Assembly: GCA_900540385.1 (NCBI GenBank)
Contig: UQFY01000002.1
Coordinates: 1-64,000, forward strand
From: an uncultured Mollicutes bacterium
GTDB lineage: Bacteria; Bacillota_I; Bacilli_A; RFN20; CAG-826
Length of the DNA stretch: 64,000 nt
Direction of reading: 5' to 3'
A program made the position numbers and the translations under genes. A model generated the notes under the pieces. The model was not told where the DNA came from, made no database searches, and saw only the letters and a list, made by a program, of their open reading frames with translations. The first letter of the stretch is position 1; every line of letters begins with the position of its first letter. Below are positions 25,056-34,160 of the stretch, piece after piece.

Positions 25056-26008
25056 GAAAGAATCGCTCTAGAAAATAATTCTTCATAGCTCTTTCCTTCA
25101 ATAGGAAGGGGCTTTTTTAAATTCCTTACGTTCTTCCATTCATCACGAATCGTCTTAATATACTCTTTTGAAGCACCGTTCTTCTTATCAATCTTTATAT
25201 CGAAAGATAAGGTCCAACTCATGCGGAAAAGGCGGCTACGAAAAGCTTTCAACGCTACAGAATTCTGAGTATTTTCGAAAAAATGACGATGCAAAGCAAA
25301 AATAGCGAGATGTCTTTGGGCTCTATCAGTCCTTTTTACACTAGATAAAGAAGCGGCGTTGTTCTTGTAATAATAATAAAGTGGTTTTCTTAATAAAATG
25401 ACTTTGTTGCATTTAGCCAAGAGAGTCCCGTTCAACGCTTGGTCTTCAAACATATCTTTTGGAGAGGCGAGAAGAACCCTTGGAAGAGAGGAAAGAATCT
25501 CCTTGCGATACATTTTGCTCCACATAAAACCACGAATGCAGGCGTCCATGTAAAAAGAGCGAAGGATAGCTTTTCCACATAAAGTGGCGTTTCTTCTAAA
25601 TGGATATGTTACTTTTTTATTTCTTGTTCCATAAACTACGTAGAATGAGCAATTTACAACATCTGCGTCTTTCTTAACGATAGCATCGAACATTTTTTGG
25701 AGAAAATCGTTTCTTAATTCATCGTCTGCATCAAGAAAAGCAACGTATTTCCCTTTTGCAATTTCGATAGCTTTCTGTCTCGATAGGGCAGTGCCAAGCC
25801 TTTCTTTAGAAACAAGCAGAACAAGATTTGGGTGCTTTTTAGAATATTCTTCAAGAATTGATAGAGAATCATCCTTACTAGGATCGATAGCACAAATAAG
25901 TTCAAAACTCCCATTAAAAACCTGTGAAAAAACGCTATCCAAAGCCCTTTTTAAGGTGTTTTCGTTATTATAAACGGGGAGAATGATACTTACGTCGATT
26001 GAATTCAT
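25052..26008 (-). CDS. GT2-family glycosyltransferase
   Basis: 318 aa. GT-A fold with VSIILPVYNNE at the N-terminus, DPSKDDS and the metal-binding LDADDE (near residue 93), followed by a variable C-terminal part. It probably transfers a sugar from a nucleotide donor to a cell-surface lipid or polymer; the acceptor is unknown. No membrane helices. No Shine-Dalgarno: TAAAAT (26015-26020, minus strand) with an upstream TG ends 6 nt before the ATG, suggesting a leaderless mRNA. Confidence 0.8.
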   Translation of the reverse strand: MNSIDVSIILPVYNNENTLKRALDSVFSQVFNGSFELICAIDPSKDDSLSILEEYSKKHPNLVLLVSKERLGTALSRQKAIEIAKGKYVAFLDADDELRNDFLQKMFDAIVKKDADVVNCSFYVVYGTRNKKVTYPFRRNATLCGKAILRSFYMDACIRGFMWSKMYRKEILSSLPRVLLASPKDMFEDQALNGTLLAKCNKVILLRKPLYYYYKNNAASLSSVKRTDRAQRHLAIFALHRHFFENTQNSVALKAFRSRLFRMSWTLSFDIKIDKKNGASKEYIKTIRDEWKNVRNLKKPLPIEGKSYEELFSRAILS

Positions 26009-26073
26009 AAAAGCATTTTAACATAGTCATTATCAAAAACGTTCAAAAGGTTCCTTGATATGTTTGTTTTTTA

Positions 26074-26101
26074 TTGCAAATGGGTTAAGTTAAGGTAAAA
26101 T
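26074..26101 (+). promoter_or_regulatory. Sigma-A promoter of rpsU
   Basis: TTGCAA (26074-26079), 16-nt spacer, TAAAAT (26096-26101), about 33 nt before the rpsU start. Confidence 0.7.
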
Positions 26102-26134
26102 AATTGAGCATTGGGCAGAAAGAAGGTGAATTCC

Positions 26135-26311
26135 ATGTCTGTTAAAGTAGTCGTCCGCGAAGGTGAATCTCTTGATGACGCAGTTCGTCGTTGGAAGAGA
26201 AACGTGAACAAAAGCGGTATCCTTCTCGAAACCCGTAAAAGAGAGTGCTTCTATCCTACTTCGTTAAAACGTAAAATGAAGTCCGAAATGGCTCGTAGAA
26301 AAAAATGGTAA
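26135..26311 (+). CDS. rpsU: 30S ribosomal protein S21
   Basis: 58-aa very basic protein starting MSVKVVVREGESLDDAVRRW, the S21 signature. The ATG at 26135 has a good Shine-Dalgarno (AGAAGGTGA); an earlier in-frame start has none. It has its own promoter and terminator. Confidence 0.96.
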   Translation: MSVKVVVREGESLDDAVRRWKRNVNKSGILLETRKRECFYPTSLKRKMKSEMARRKKW

Positions 26312-26316
26312 AAACT

Positions 26317-26343
26317 TCCCCGAAATAAATCGGGGATTTTTTT
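26317..26343 (+). terminator. Terminator after rpsU
   Basis: Seven-pair GC-rich stem TCCCCGA / TCGGGGA (26317-26336) with an AATAAA loop, followed by seven T residues. Confidence 0.9.
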
Positions 26344-26348
26344 ATGCC

Positions 26349-26390
26349 TTTTTTGTCCGTTTTTTAAAAACGTAGTCTTTCTATAGGTGA
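26349..26390 (+). promoter_or_regulatory. Promoter-like block shared with comEA
   Basis: TTTTTTGTCC (26349-26358), then 23 nt, then TATAGGTGA (26382-26390). This repeats the arrangement at 52-93 upstream of comEA with the same spacing and a shared GTCT in the spacer. The second block runs into the start codon of the C39-peptidase gene. Two copies only; function inferred. Confidence 0.4.
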
Positions 26391-27583
26391 TGAGACAATT
26401 CATTTATCAAGAAAGTGAAAAGGGATGTGGGCTTGCCTGCTTGAAAATGGCGCTTATTGAAGCGACAGGAAAAAGCAATTACAAGTTCATGCGGTTAGAA
26501 AAACATCCGCCTTATAGTTTGAAAGAACTTCAGGAAACGGCCGCAAAAGAGGGGATGGAGCTTGCCTTTTACAAAGCAAACGAAAAAGAAAAGCTCAAAG
26601 AAATTGATTCTTATCCTCTTTTCCTTCTTTTAAACAAAGAGGGCCACGAACATTTGGTTTACGTTCCACAAGCAAGAAAGGAGAAAATACTTGTTTACGA
26701 CCCCGCTTTTGGAACATATTGGGCCAAAAAAGAGGAAATAACGGGTGATTGGAGTTTAATTTGGGGCTCAATCAAAATGAGTCAAAAACAAGATTGCCCA
26801 TTTAAGAAACCGAAGATTTTTCCTTTTTTAGATTTTCTTTCCCCAACATTATCAACCCTCGCCTCGTTTCTTTGTCTTTACGCATCTTTCTTCTTTATGC
26901 AGGATAATGGAAATTATCTACTTTCCATCGGATTTTTAGCTTGCTATGGCTTTTGTGAAATCTTAACCAGATTATTACTAACAAATTCAATGAAGAAATT
27001 CGATCAAAAATGGCTTGGCAAAATCGCTCTGGTTCCTCACGATTTAAAAGAGAGATATATGCATTATTACGCATTAAAAAAGGCGATTTATCCTGATTTT
27101 TTATCTTTAATCACTTCTTTGTTACTAGTTATTTCTCTTACCTTTCTTTTCGGAATAAACAATTCCTATTTTTATTTGTCTGTTGCTGGAGCGCTCGTTT
27201 ACCTCGCTATCAGTTCTATTTTGCTTAAGTCAAAAACAGTTCATCGAAAGTTAATCATGGAGCAAAGAGAACGAAACCTTTTCTCGAACTCGCAGACAAT
27301 AAATGAAGCTGCGGCAACTATTCATTCAATTAACGAGGAAAGCTATAAAATAGCATCGCTTATCGGAAATGAACGGATCGTTTACATAGTTTTTATCGCC
27401 GTTTTCGCGCTCCTTCCTTTATTAAGTGTCGACTCTATATCTTTAAACTACTATTTGTTACATTTTGGAGCCCTCTTAGCCGTAGGTTCCTCCTTACAAA
27501 ATGTTTTCACTTATATTGAAAACTCTCCCATTAGGGAGAAAGAAGAGATGTACTTCAATGAACATTTCTTAAAAGACGATTGA
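26390..27583 (+). CDS. C39-peptidase membrane protein lacking an ATPase domain
   Basis: 397 aa from the ATG; a GTG one codon earlier is possible. Residues 1-130 form a C39 bacteriocin-processing-type cysteine peptidase with the oxyanion Gln Q7, nucleophile C13 (KGCGLAC), H88 and D104 (VYDPAFG). Six hydrophobic segments follow from about residue 150 to 380, spaced as in an ABC exporter membrane domain. No Walker A, signature or Walker B motif follows: the protein ends and ybeY begins 40 nt later. It may cut double-glycine leader peptides and need a separate ATPase, or may use none. The promoter region resembles that of comEA. Confidence 0.68.
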   Translation: MRQFIYQESEKGCGLACLKMALIEATGKSNYKFMRLEKHPPYSLKELQETAAKEGMELAFYKANEKEKLKEIDSYPLFLLLNKEGHEHLVYVPQARKEKILVYDPAFGTYWAKKEEITGDWSLIWGSIKMSQKQDCPFKKPKIFPFLDFLSPTLSTLASFLCLYASFFFMQDNGNYLLSIGFLACYGFCEILTRLLLTNSMKKFDQKWLGKIALVPHDLKERYMHYYALKKAIYPDFLSLITSLLLVISLTFLFGINNSYFYLSVAGALVYLAISSILLKSKTVHRKLIMEQRERNLFSNSQTINEAAATIHSINEESYKIASLIGNERIVYIVFIAVFALLPLLSVDSISLNYYLLHFGALLAVGSSLQNVFTYIENSPIREKEEMYFNEHFLKDD

Positions 27584-27623
27584 TTCCGGCGAAAAAAGAC
27601 TTCAAATGTGATAAATTTATTGT

Positions 27624-28088
27624 ATGGAAGTAGATTATACAAATAACTTTGGCGAGGAATATGATTCCCTCGAAGAACGCTATACGCATCTAGCAGAAGT
27701 AACCTTCAAGATGCTTGACGTTCAAACTAATTACGAAATAGACGTATCTTTGGTAGATGATGAAACCATTCATCAAATCAATAGAGATTATCGACATGTT
27801 GATCGTGTTACGGATGTAATCTCATTTGCTTTTAATGATGACAAAGACCCAAAAGATGCGATTTTAAATCCTGAAGTTCCTAGAATGTTGGGGGAAATTT
27901 TAATTTGTCTCCCTCAAGCTCAAAGACAGGCTGAACAAATTGGGAATACTCTAAAGAGAGAACTCTCTTTCTTGTTTGTCCATGGATTGCTTCATCTTCT
28001 TGGCTACGATCATATGAAGCCTGAAGACGAAGCCATTATGTTCCCGTTACAAGATCGAATATTAGAGGAGGCTGACAAGAAATGCTAA
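27624..28088 (+). CDS. ybeY: Endoribonuclease YbeY (rRNA maturation)
   Basis: 154-aa zinc endoribonuclease that matures the 16S rRNA 3' end and takes part in ribosome quality control. The metal motif HGLLHLLGYDH is intact. Its place before cdd and era matches Bacillus, but phoH upstream and dgkA downstream are missing. No Shine-Dalgarno; TAAATT (27612-27617) ends 6 nt before the ATG. Confidence 0.95.
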   Translation: MEVDYTNNFGEEYDSLEERYTHLAEVTFKMLDVQTNYEIDVSLVDDETIHQINRDYRHVDRVTDVISFAFNDDKDPKDAILNPEVPRMLGEILICLPQAQRQAEQIGNTLKRELSFLFVHGLLHLLGYDHMKPEDEAIMFPLQDRILEEADKKC

Positions 28089-28489
28089 ACAAAGATGAAC
28101 TTCTACAAGAAGCAAAAAACGCTCTAGATTTGGCGTATACGCCTTATTCTAATTTCCGAGTAGGGGCAGCCGTCTTAACAAAAGATGGGAAGTGCTTTTT
28201 AGGAGCAAACGTTGAGAATTCTTCTTATCCTCTTTCCATGTGTGCAGAAAGAAACGCCATTTATCACGCAATAATGGAAGGGAAAAAGAAAGAAGATTTC
28301 GTTGCTTTAGCGATTGTTGCTGATGCAAAAAGACCTGTTTCGCCTTGTGGAGCTTGTAGACAAGTTATTTCTGAATTATTTCCTTTAAACGCTCCAATTT
28401 ATCTTGGTAATTTAAAAGGCGAAGTAAAAGAAACAACGGCAGAGGAGCTTCTTCCTTATGCCTTCGAGAAAGAGGATATGAATTTATGA
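28082..28489 (+). CDS. cdd: Cytidine deaminase
   Basis: Deaminates cytidine and deoxycytidine to uridine forms. Zinc ligands and catalytic Glu are in CAERNAI and PCGACRQV; 135 aa is typical for the tetrameric type. AGGAGG upstream gives a strong Shine-Dalgarno inside the end of ybeY. Overlaps era in ATGA. Confidence 0.96.
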   Translation: MLNKDELLQEAKNALDLAYTPYSNFRVGAAVLTKDGKCFLGANVENSSYPLSMCAERNAIYHAIMEGKKKEDFVALAIVADAKRPVSPCGACRQVISELFPLNAPIYLGNLKGEVKETTAEELLPYAFEKEDMNL

Positions 28490-29385
28490 AATGTGGCTTT
28501 TGCACAATATTAGGAAAACCAAACGTCGGGAAATCGACTTTATTAAACGCACTTTTATCTAAAAAAGTGTCGATTGTCACACCAAAAGCTCAAACTACCC
28601 GTGATGACATCATTGGTGTATATAACGAAAAGGACACTCAAATCGTTTTTACTGATACTCCAGGGCTTTTTGATGGCGAAGAATCTTTGTATAAAGCAAT
28701 GAACCGTTCTGCTAGAAGAAGCCTTTCTGATGTGGATGTTGTTCTTTATTTGATTGACTCGTCAGTAACGAATTATTCTGCCGATGACGCCTTGCTTTCT
28801 TCCATAAAAACAGACGCTCCTATCATTCTTGTTTTTAACAAAATTGATTTAGCTACAATCGATATGATGGAGAAACTGAAAGAACATTACAAAGAGAGTT
28901 TCCCTGCCTATTCTCAAATTGAAATATCTGCTTTAACAAACTTCAATTTGAAAGATCTTAAAACCGCTATTAAAAATCATTTAAACGAAGGTTTACCTTT
29001 CTATCCAAACGATATCATCACCGACAAAGATAATTCTTTCATGGCTAAAGAAGTCATTCGTGAAGAACTTCTTCATTTCTTAAAGCAAGAAATTCCGCAC
29101 GAATGCGCGATTTTGATTAACGATTACAAAGAAAACGACAAAGGAATCGAAATCAAAGCCACAATCGTTTGCGAAAAAGAAACACAAAAGCCAATCATTA
29201 TCGGGCGTGGAGGAGAAATGATTAAAAAAGTTTCAATGACAGCCCGTAGAAACCTCGAAAAAATGTGGGGAAGACACGTCACTTTATATACGCAAGTGGA
29301 ATGCCTTCCTGGTTGGAGAAACGACACAAAGAAGTTAGCCCAGTTAGGCTACGGGAAGAAAGCCGATGAGGGGAACGACTTCTAA
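28486..29385 (+). CDS. era: GTPase Era
   Basis: Binds the 16S rRNA 3' end and assists 30S maturation. GTPase motifs GKPNVGKS (G1), DTPG (G3) and NKID (G4) are followed by a C-terminal KH domain with the GRGGEMIKK loop. 299 aa, full length. The ATG overlaps the cdd stop; the end overlaps recO by 20 nt. Confidence 0.97.
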   Translation: MKCGFCTILGKPNVGKSTLLNALLSKKVSIVTPKAQTTRDDIIGVYNEKDTQIVFTDTPGLFDGEESLYKAMNRSARRSLSDVDVVLYLIDSSVTNYSADDALLSSIKTDAPIILVFNKIDLATIDMMEKLKEHYKESFPAYSQIEISALTNFNLKDLKTAIKNHLNEGLPFYPNDIITDKDNSFMAKEVIREELLHFLKQEIPHECAILINDYKENDKGIEIKATIVCEKETQKPIIIGRGGEMIKKVSMTARRNLEKMWGRHVTLYTQVECLPGWRNDTKKLAQLGYGKKADEGNDF

Positions 29386-30097
29386 TTATGAAGGCTATAC
29401 TATACGGCTTTCTGACTATAAAGATAGCGATTGTATCGTCACTTTTTTAACAAAGGACGGTATTTTGACCTTTCGAGCGCGAGGCGTTAAAAAAATAAAA
29501 TCAAAAAACAGAAACGGCATTTCTTTACTTACAAAATCTCAGGTTACTTTGTTTCAGATGGGTGAAAGTCTCAGTCTTTCGGAAGCGAAGCAAATTTCGG
29601 TTCCGGCTTTCGACGATAATTTTTTGTTAAATTCTTGCTTTTCTTTTCTTAATGAATTGAATGCTAAAATCGTTGAATCTGAAGAAACATCGGAACTTTA
29701 TGAATGGCTCGATGAAACCATGGGTCTTCTCAATCAAAAAAAGAAGGAATGCTTAACTCCATGCCTTATTTATTTCGCTCAGTTTTTGCGTTTAGAAGGT
29801 TATGGATTGAATGTAGATAATTGCGTTATTTGTGGTAAAAAGAACGATATCGTCGGCATTTCTTTATCAAAAGGTGGCTTTCTTTGCCGAGAACATTTGG
29901 AATTCGAATCAGAGAAAAAAGAACCGCGTTTTCTTAAAATTATCCGTTTTTGTTTTCGCTGTTCCCCTAAGGATATGGATCGCGTTTGCTTCGAAACAAA
30001 CGAATGCTTACGATGTCTCGCTTATCTATCGGAACTTTATGAGCAGTCTACCGGTGGCAAACTTCGAAGTTTAGAATATTTAAGGCTTGCTAGCTAG
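29366..30097 (+). CDS. recO: DNA repair protein RecO
   Basis: Recombination mediator that helps RecA load on SSB-coated DNA together with RecR. N-terminal OB domain, helical C-terminal domain with a zinc site (CVICG, CREH, CLRC). 243 aa, typical. It starts inside era. Its place era-recO-glyS is the standard Bacilli arrangement. Confidence 0.92.
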   Translation: MRGTTSNYEGYTIRLSDYKDSDCIVTFLTKDGILTFRARGVKKIKSKNRNGISLLTKSQVTLFQMGESLSLSEAKQISVPAFDDNFLLNSCFSFLNELNAKIVESEETSELYEWLDETMGLLNQKKKECLTPCLIYFAQFLRLEGYGLNVDNCVICGKKNDIVGISLSKGGFLCREHLEFESEKKEPRFLKIIRFCFRCSPKDMDRVCFETNECLRCLAYLSELYEQSTGGKLRSLEYLRLAS

Positions 30098-30108
30098 TCC
30101 TGTTGGGG

Positions 30109-30137
30109 TTGACGATGGGCAATGCCTAATGTATGCT
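30109..30137 (+). promoter_or_regulatory. Sigma-A promoter of glyQS
   Basis: TTGACG (30109-30114), 17-nt spacer, TATGCT (30132-30137). The leader has a small hairpin TCGTTTTT / AAAAACGA near 30149-30167, then AAAGGAG. No T-box signature is present. Confidence 0.7.
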
Positions 30138-30188
30138 AGTTTTCGCCTTCGTTTTTATAAAAAACGATATGAGTAAAGGAGCCAAACA

Positions 30189-31589
30189 ATGGCAAATAAG
30201 TTTAGTTTTGAAAAAGTAACAAACCATTTGATCTTAACAGGGTTCGTTTTTCCTGGTTCTCAAATTTATGGTGGCTTGTCCAATACCTGGGATTATGGTC
30301 CTCTAGGCGCAGAGTTAAAAAGGAATATTCGTGACTCTTGGTGGAAAAAATTCGTTCAAGAAGATCCAAATAATGTTGGCTTGGATGCGGCGATTTTAAT
30401 GAATCCTCGCGTTTGGGAAGCAACCGGTCACGTCTCAACATTTAACGATCCAATGGTGGATTGCAAGGCTTGCAAATCCCGTTATCGTGCCGATGAACTC
30501 ATCAAGAAAGAATTTCCAGAAGCCGATGTCGATGGCATGACCTTTGAAGATATGGATAAATTCATCCAAGACAACGATATTGTTTGTCCAACATGTGGAA
30601 AAAAGGATTTCACCAGCATCCGTAAATTTAACATGATGTTCAAAACGCATATCGGTGTAACGGAAGATGCCTCATCCGTCGTCTATTTAAGACCGGAAAC
30701 CGCACAAGGTGTCTTTATGAACTTCAAAAATGTCGCGAGAGCTTGTAGAAAGAAACTTCCATTCGGTATTTGTAATGCTGGTAAGAGCTTCCGTAACGAA
30801 ATCACTCCAGGAAACTTTACTTTTAGAACCAGAGAGTTCGAACAAATGGAAATGGAATTCTTCTGCCAACCAGGAACTGATTTGAAATGGTTCGCTTATT
30901 GGAAGAAAAACTGCTTAGAGTTCGTTGAATCTTTAGGAATTAAGGCGGAAAATCTTCATTTCCGTGATCATGAGCCAGCAGAATTAGCCTTCTATTCAAG
31001 AGCAACAACCGATGTAGAATACGATTTTCCAACTTTAGGATGGAGCGAAATTCTTGGTGTTGCCGATAGAACAGACTATGACTTAAAACGTCATCAAGAA
31101 TATTCAAAAGAAGACTTAACCTATACGGAAACATACATCGATGAAAGTGGAGCAACAAAGACAAAATCTTATCTTCCTTATGTCATCGAGCCATCCATGG
31201 GTTTGGATCGTCTTATGTTAATGGTTATGGTGGACTCTTATGATGAAGAAACCTTAGCGAATGGAGAAGTAAGAACCGTTATGCACATCAAACCGTCACT
31301 TGCTCCATATAAAGTAGCCATTTTACCTTTACAAAAGAAACTCGTTGATAAATCGAGTGAGGTTTTCCAAGAACTTAGTAAACACTTTATGTGCACGACC
31401 GATGTGACTGGATCCATTGGCAAACGCTATCGTCGTCAAGATGAGATTGGAACCCCATACTGCGTTACCATCGATTTCGATACGTTAGAAGATAACAGCG
31501 TCACCATTCGTGATCGCGATAGCATGGAACAGGTTCGTCTTCCAATCAAAGAATTGGTTTCTTATATCGAAGATAAAATTAATTCTTAA
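30189..31589 (+). CDS. glyQS: Glycyl-tRNA synthetase (class II, alpha2 type)
   Basis: 466 aa. Single-chain class IIa enzyme of the archaeal/eukaryal and Mollicutes/Firmicutes type rather than the GlyQ/GlyS pair. Contains GGLSNTWDYGPLGAE, FRNEITPGNFTFRTREFEQMEMEFF motif regions, GLDRL, a four-cysteine insertion (CKAC ... CPTC) and a C-terminal anticodon domain. Shine-Dalgarno AAAGGAG. Confidence 0.96.
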   Translation: MANKFSFEKVTNHLILTGFVFPGSQIYGGLSNTWDYGPLGAELKRNIRDSWWKKFVQEDPNNVGLDAAILMNPRVWEATGHVSTFNDPMVDCKACKSRYRADELIKKEFPEADVDGMTFEDMDKFIQDNDIVCPTCGKKDFTSIRKFNMMFKTHIGVTEDASSVVYLRPETAQGVFMNFKNVARACRKKLPFGICNAGKSFRNEITPGNFTFRTREFEQMEMEFFCQPGTDLKWFAYWKKNCLEFVESLGIKAENLHFRDHEPAELAFYSRATTDVEYDFPTLGWSEILGVADRTDYDLKRHQEYSKEDLTYTETYIDESGATKTKSYLPYVIEPSMGLDRLMLMVMVDSYDEETLANGEVRTVMHIKPSLAPYKVAILPLQKKLVDKSSEVFQELSKHFMCTTDVTGSIGKRYRRQDEIGTPYCVTIDFDTLEDNSVTIRDRDSMEQVRLPIKELVSYIEDKINS

Positions 31590-31618
31590 TTAAGAAAAAA
31601 GAAAGGAGAAAAGCGGGG

Positions 31619-33439
31619 ATGTATTCGAGAGATCTGATTGAAACTCTTTTAAAAGAAGCGGATATCGTCACGGTCATCTCCGCTTTTATTCCAGTTATCA
31701 AGAAGGGCAGAAGCTATGTCGCTGTTTGCCCTTTTCATGACGATAAAAACCCTTCTTTAAACATTTCTCCGGACAAGCAAATATTTAAATGCTTTGTATG
31801 CGGAACAGGCGGAAACGCCATAACCTTCGTACAGAAGCATCTAAATATTTCCTATCAAGAAGCAGTTCAAAAAGTCGCAGAAATCGTTGGATTTCGCGAT
31901 GATAGGCTAATTAGTGAAGCCAACAAACCTCAAATAAACAAAGAAAAACAGCCTCTTTTTGACACCATTAACGATTTACAATCTTTATATACGTATTGTT
32001 TAAACATACCTGAAGGCAAGGCTGCGAGAGATTATCTTGACCAAAGGCACCTGGATAAAGCCGAAATCAAAAAGTACGGCATCGGCTATGCTCTTTCAGA
32101 TGGCGCAAAAACCGTAGAGTACTTAGAGAAAAAGGGCCATGCCTTAGATAAAATCAAGGGAATTGGCATTATTAGTTCAAGAGGAAACATAGACGCAAAC
32201 GCTGGCCGATTAATTTTCCCATTAAAAGATCCTAATGGCCAAGTTATCGGCTTTAGTGCAAGAAGAATCAATCCAAACGATCATGATTCTCCGAAATACG
32301 TCAATTCTCCTGATACGCAAATTTTTAAGAAAAGTTTGAATTTATATAATTATGACACAGCGAAAAATGCCGCTAGAAGAGACGGATATATCTACGTTTT
32401 AGAGGGATTTATGGATGTCATGGCACTTGATAAAGCCGGAATGCCTAGTGCTGTGGCTTTAATGGGGACCTCCTTAAGCGTCGATCAAATCGAATTGCTT
32501 CGACGTTTGAACTGTGAAATCAGACTATGTCTCGATGGAGATAATCCAGGGCAAAGAGGAATGATGAAGATCATCTTGCAACTTAATAAAGCAAGCATTC
32601 CTTTCCGTTTGGTGTGCAATCCTAATGATTTAAGGGATCCAGACGATATTTTGCAAGAATCAGGCCCTGAAGCGCTTAAAAACGCCATGAACCAACTCGT
32701 GGATCCTTTTCAATTCCAAATGAACTATTATCAGAACGTTGAGAAACTTTCGAAAGCAGAAGATCGAAAGAAGGTTCTCATGTATTCGATACCTTTCCTT
32801 CGTTCAATGAAGCCAGGCGTTGATCAAGAGAATAACATCGTTAAACTTGGAAAAGTAACTGGATATGAGCCAGAAATCATCCGTTCACAAGTTCTAAAGG
32901 CAAATTCTTCTGAAGACGTTCTTGAAGAGATTACTTATCAAGAGCAACAGGGATTTGAGATCTCTCATCCAGAGACGAAATTCATTCGCCGTTTGGCTTT
33001 TGCGGAAAGAAAGACTCTTTTCTACATGCTTCAAAACATCGATGCCGTGAAGTATTTTGAAAGAAATATTGATAATTTTTACTATCCTCAATATGAGAAG
33101 ATAGCAAGCTACATCGTTGATTATGTCGATAGAAAGAACGAAAAGGTGAGCATACCGGCCTTATTGAACGAAATAGAGTTGTCCGAAGATGAAGACAAAG
33201 ATACGTTATATAAGACGATAACGGAACTAATAGACGCTGATTTGCCTTATGAACCATACTCTGAAAACAACATGGATGATTGCGCGCGTGCTATCAAACA
33301 AGAGAAAGATAATTTAAGCTTCCAAAGAAACGCGATTAATTCCCTTACAAACACGCCTGATTCAGAAAAAGGCGAAAAGCTTAAAAATATTCGTGATTTA
33401 ATCAACAAGAAAAACGCAGAAAAAATCAAATATAAATGA
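31619..33439 (+). CDS. dnaG: DNA primase
   Basis: 606 aa. Zinc-binding domain CPFHDDKNPS ... CFVCG (residues about 40-65), RNA polymerase-like catalytic core with the Toprim EGFMDVMAL and DGDNPGQ motifs, and a C-terminal helicase-binding region. Synthesises primers at the replication fork. Strong Shine-Dalgarno GAAAGGAG. The gene normally downstream, rpoD, is not here. Confidence 0.96.
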   Translation: MYSRDLIETLLKEADIVTVISAFIPVIKKGRSYVAVCPFHDDKNPSLNISPDKQIFKCFVCGTGGNAITFVQKHLNISYQEAVQKVAEIVGFRDDRLISEANKPQINKEKQPLFDTINDLQSLYTYCLNIPEGKAARDYLDQRHLDKAEIKKYGIGYALSDGAKTVEYLEKKGHALDKIKGIGIISSRGNIDANAGRLIFPLKDPNGQVIGFSARRINPNDHDSPKYVNSPDTQIFKKSLNLYNYDTAKNAARRDGYIYVLEGFMDVMALDKAGMPSAVALMGTSLSVDQIELLRRLNCEIRLCLDGDNPGQRGMMKIILQLNKASIPFRLVCNPNDLRDPDDILQESGPEALKNAMNQLVDPFQFQMNYYQNVEKLSKAEDRKKVLMYSIPFLRSMKPGVDQENNIVKLGKVTGYEPEIIRSQVLKANSSEDVLEEITYQEQQGFEISHPETKFIRRLAFAERKTLFYMLQNIDAVKYFERNIDNFYYPQYEKIASYIVDYVDRKNEKVSIPALLNEIELSEDEDKDTLYKTITELIDADLPYEPYSENNMDDCARAIKQEKDNLSFQRNAINSLTNTPDSEKGEKLKNIRDLINKKNAEKIKYK

Positions 33440-33442
33440 ACT

Positions 33443-34108
33443 ATGCAAGAAAAGAAAAGATTAGATGTCATCGTCTCTTTTATCGATGAAGGAGCGGCAA
33501 TAGCGGATGTCGGAAGCGATCATTGTTACGTTCCAATTAACGCATTTAATGGGCGGAAAGTAAAATACGCTCAAGCTATAGAGAATAAAAAGGGGCCTTA
33601 TGAAAGAATGCTAAAGGAAATTCAAAAGGCGAATTTAAAAGATAGAATTGTTCCTTCTCTTTCCAGTGGTTTAGACGAATTATCAAAAGAAGTTGATACC
33701 TTAATAATTGCTGGAATGGGTGGAAAATTAATTAAAGAAATCCTTCAAAAAAACGAAAATAAGCTCGATAGAATCGAAACAATAATAGTGGATGCCCATA
33801 ATGACAGGCCTATATTAATTTCATACCTGGAGTCAATAAATTATCATTTAATCGATAATGATTTTTTCTATGAAGGTAAGATTGCCTACGATGTGATGAA
33901 GTGGGCAAAAGGGAGAACGGACAAGCCTTATTCAGAAGAAGAGGTTTTCTTTGGACCCTTGAACTTAAAAAAGAAATCGGGTTCCTGGGTAGAATACTGG
34001 GAAAAAGAAAGAAATAGGATCCAAAACTTGCTAAATCTTCCAAATTTGCCAAAAGAAGATAAAACAAGATATCAAGGCGTTTTAGAAAAGATAAATTCCG
34101 TGATTTAA
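33443..34108 (+). CDS. trmK: tRNA (adenine22-N1)-methyltransferase TrmK
   Basis: 221-aa SAM-dependent methyltransferase with the family motif DVGSDHCYVPI (near residue 22), AGMGGKLI and a helical C-terminal domain. It methylates A22 in tRNA. Position after dnaG and before ispH matches yqfN of Bacillus. No Shine-Dalgarno: TATAAA (33431-33436) ends exactly 6 nt before the ATG and overlaps the end of dnaG. Confidence 0.9.
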   Translation: MQEKKRLDVIVSFIDEGAAIADVGSDHCYVPINAFNGRKVKYAQAIENKKGPYERMLKEIQKANLKDRIVPSLSSGLDELSKEVDTLIIAGMGGKLIKEILQKNENKLDRIETIIVDAHNDRPILISYLESINYHLIDNDFFYEGKIAYDVMKWAKGRTDKPYSEEEVFFGPLNLKKKSGSWVEYWEKERNRIQNLLNLPNLPKEDKTRYQGVLEKINSVI

Positions 34109-34160
34109 ACAACTATATTAGAACTAAATAACTACTAATATTAAACTAATAAATTTATTA

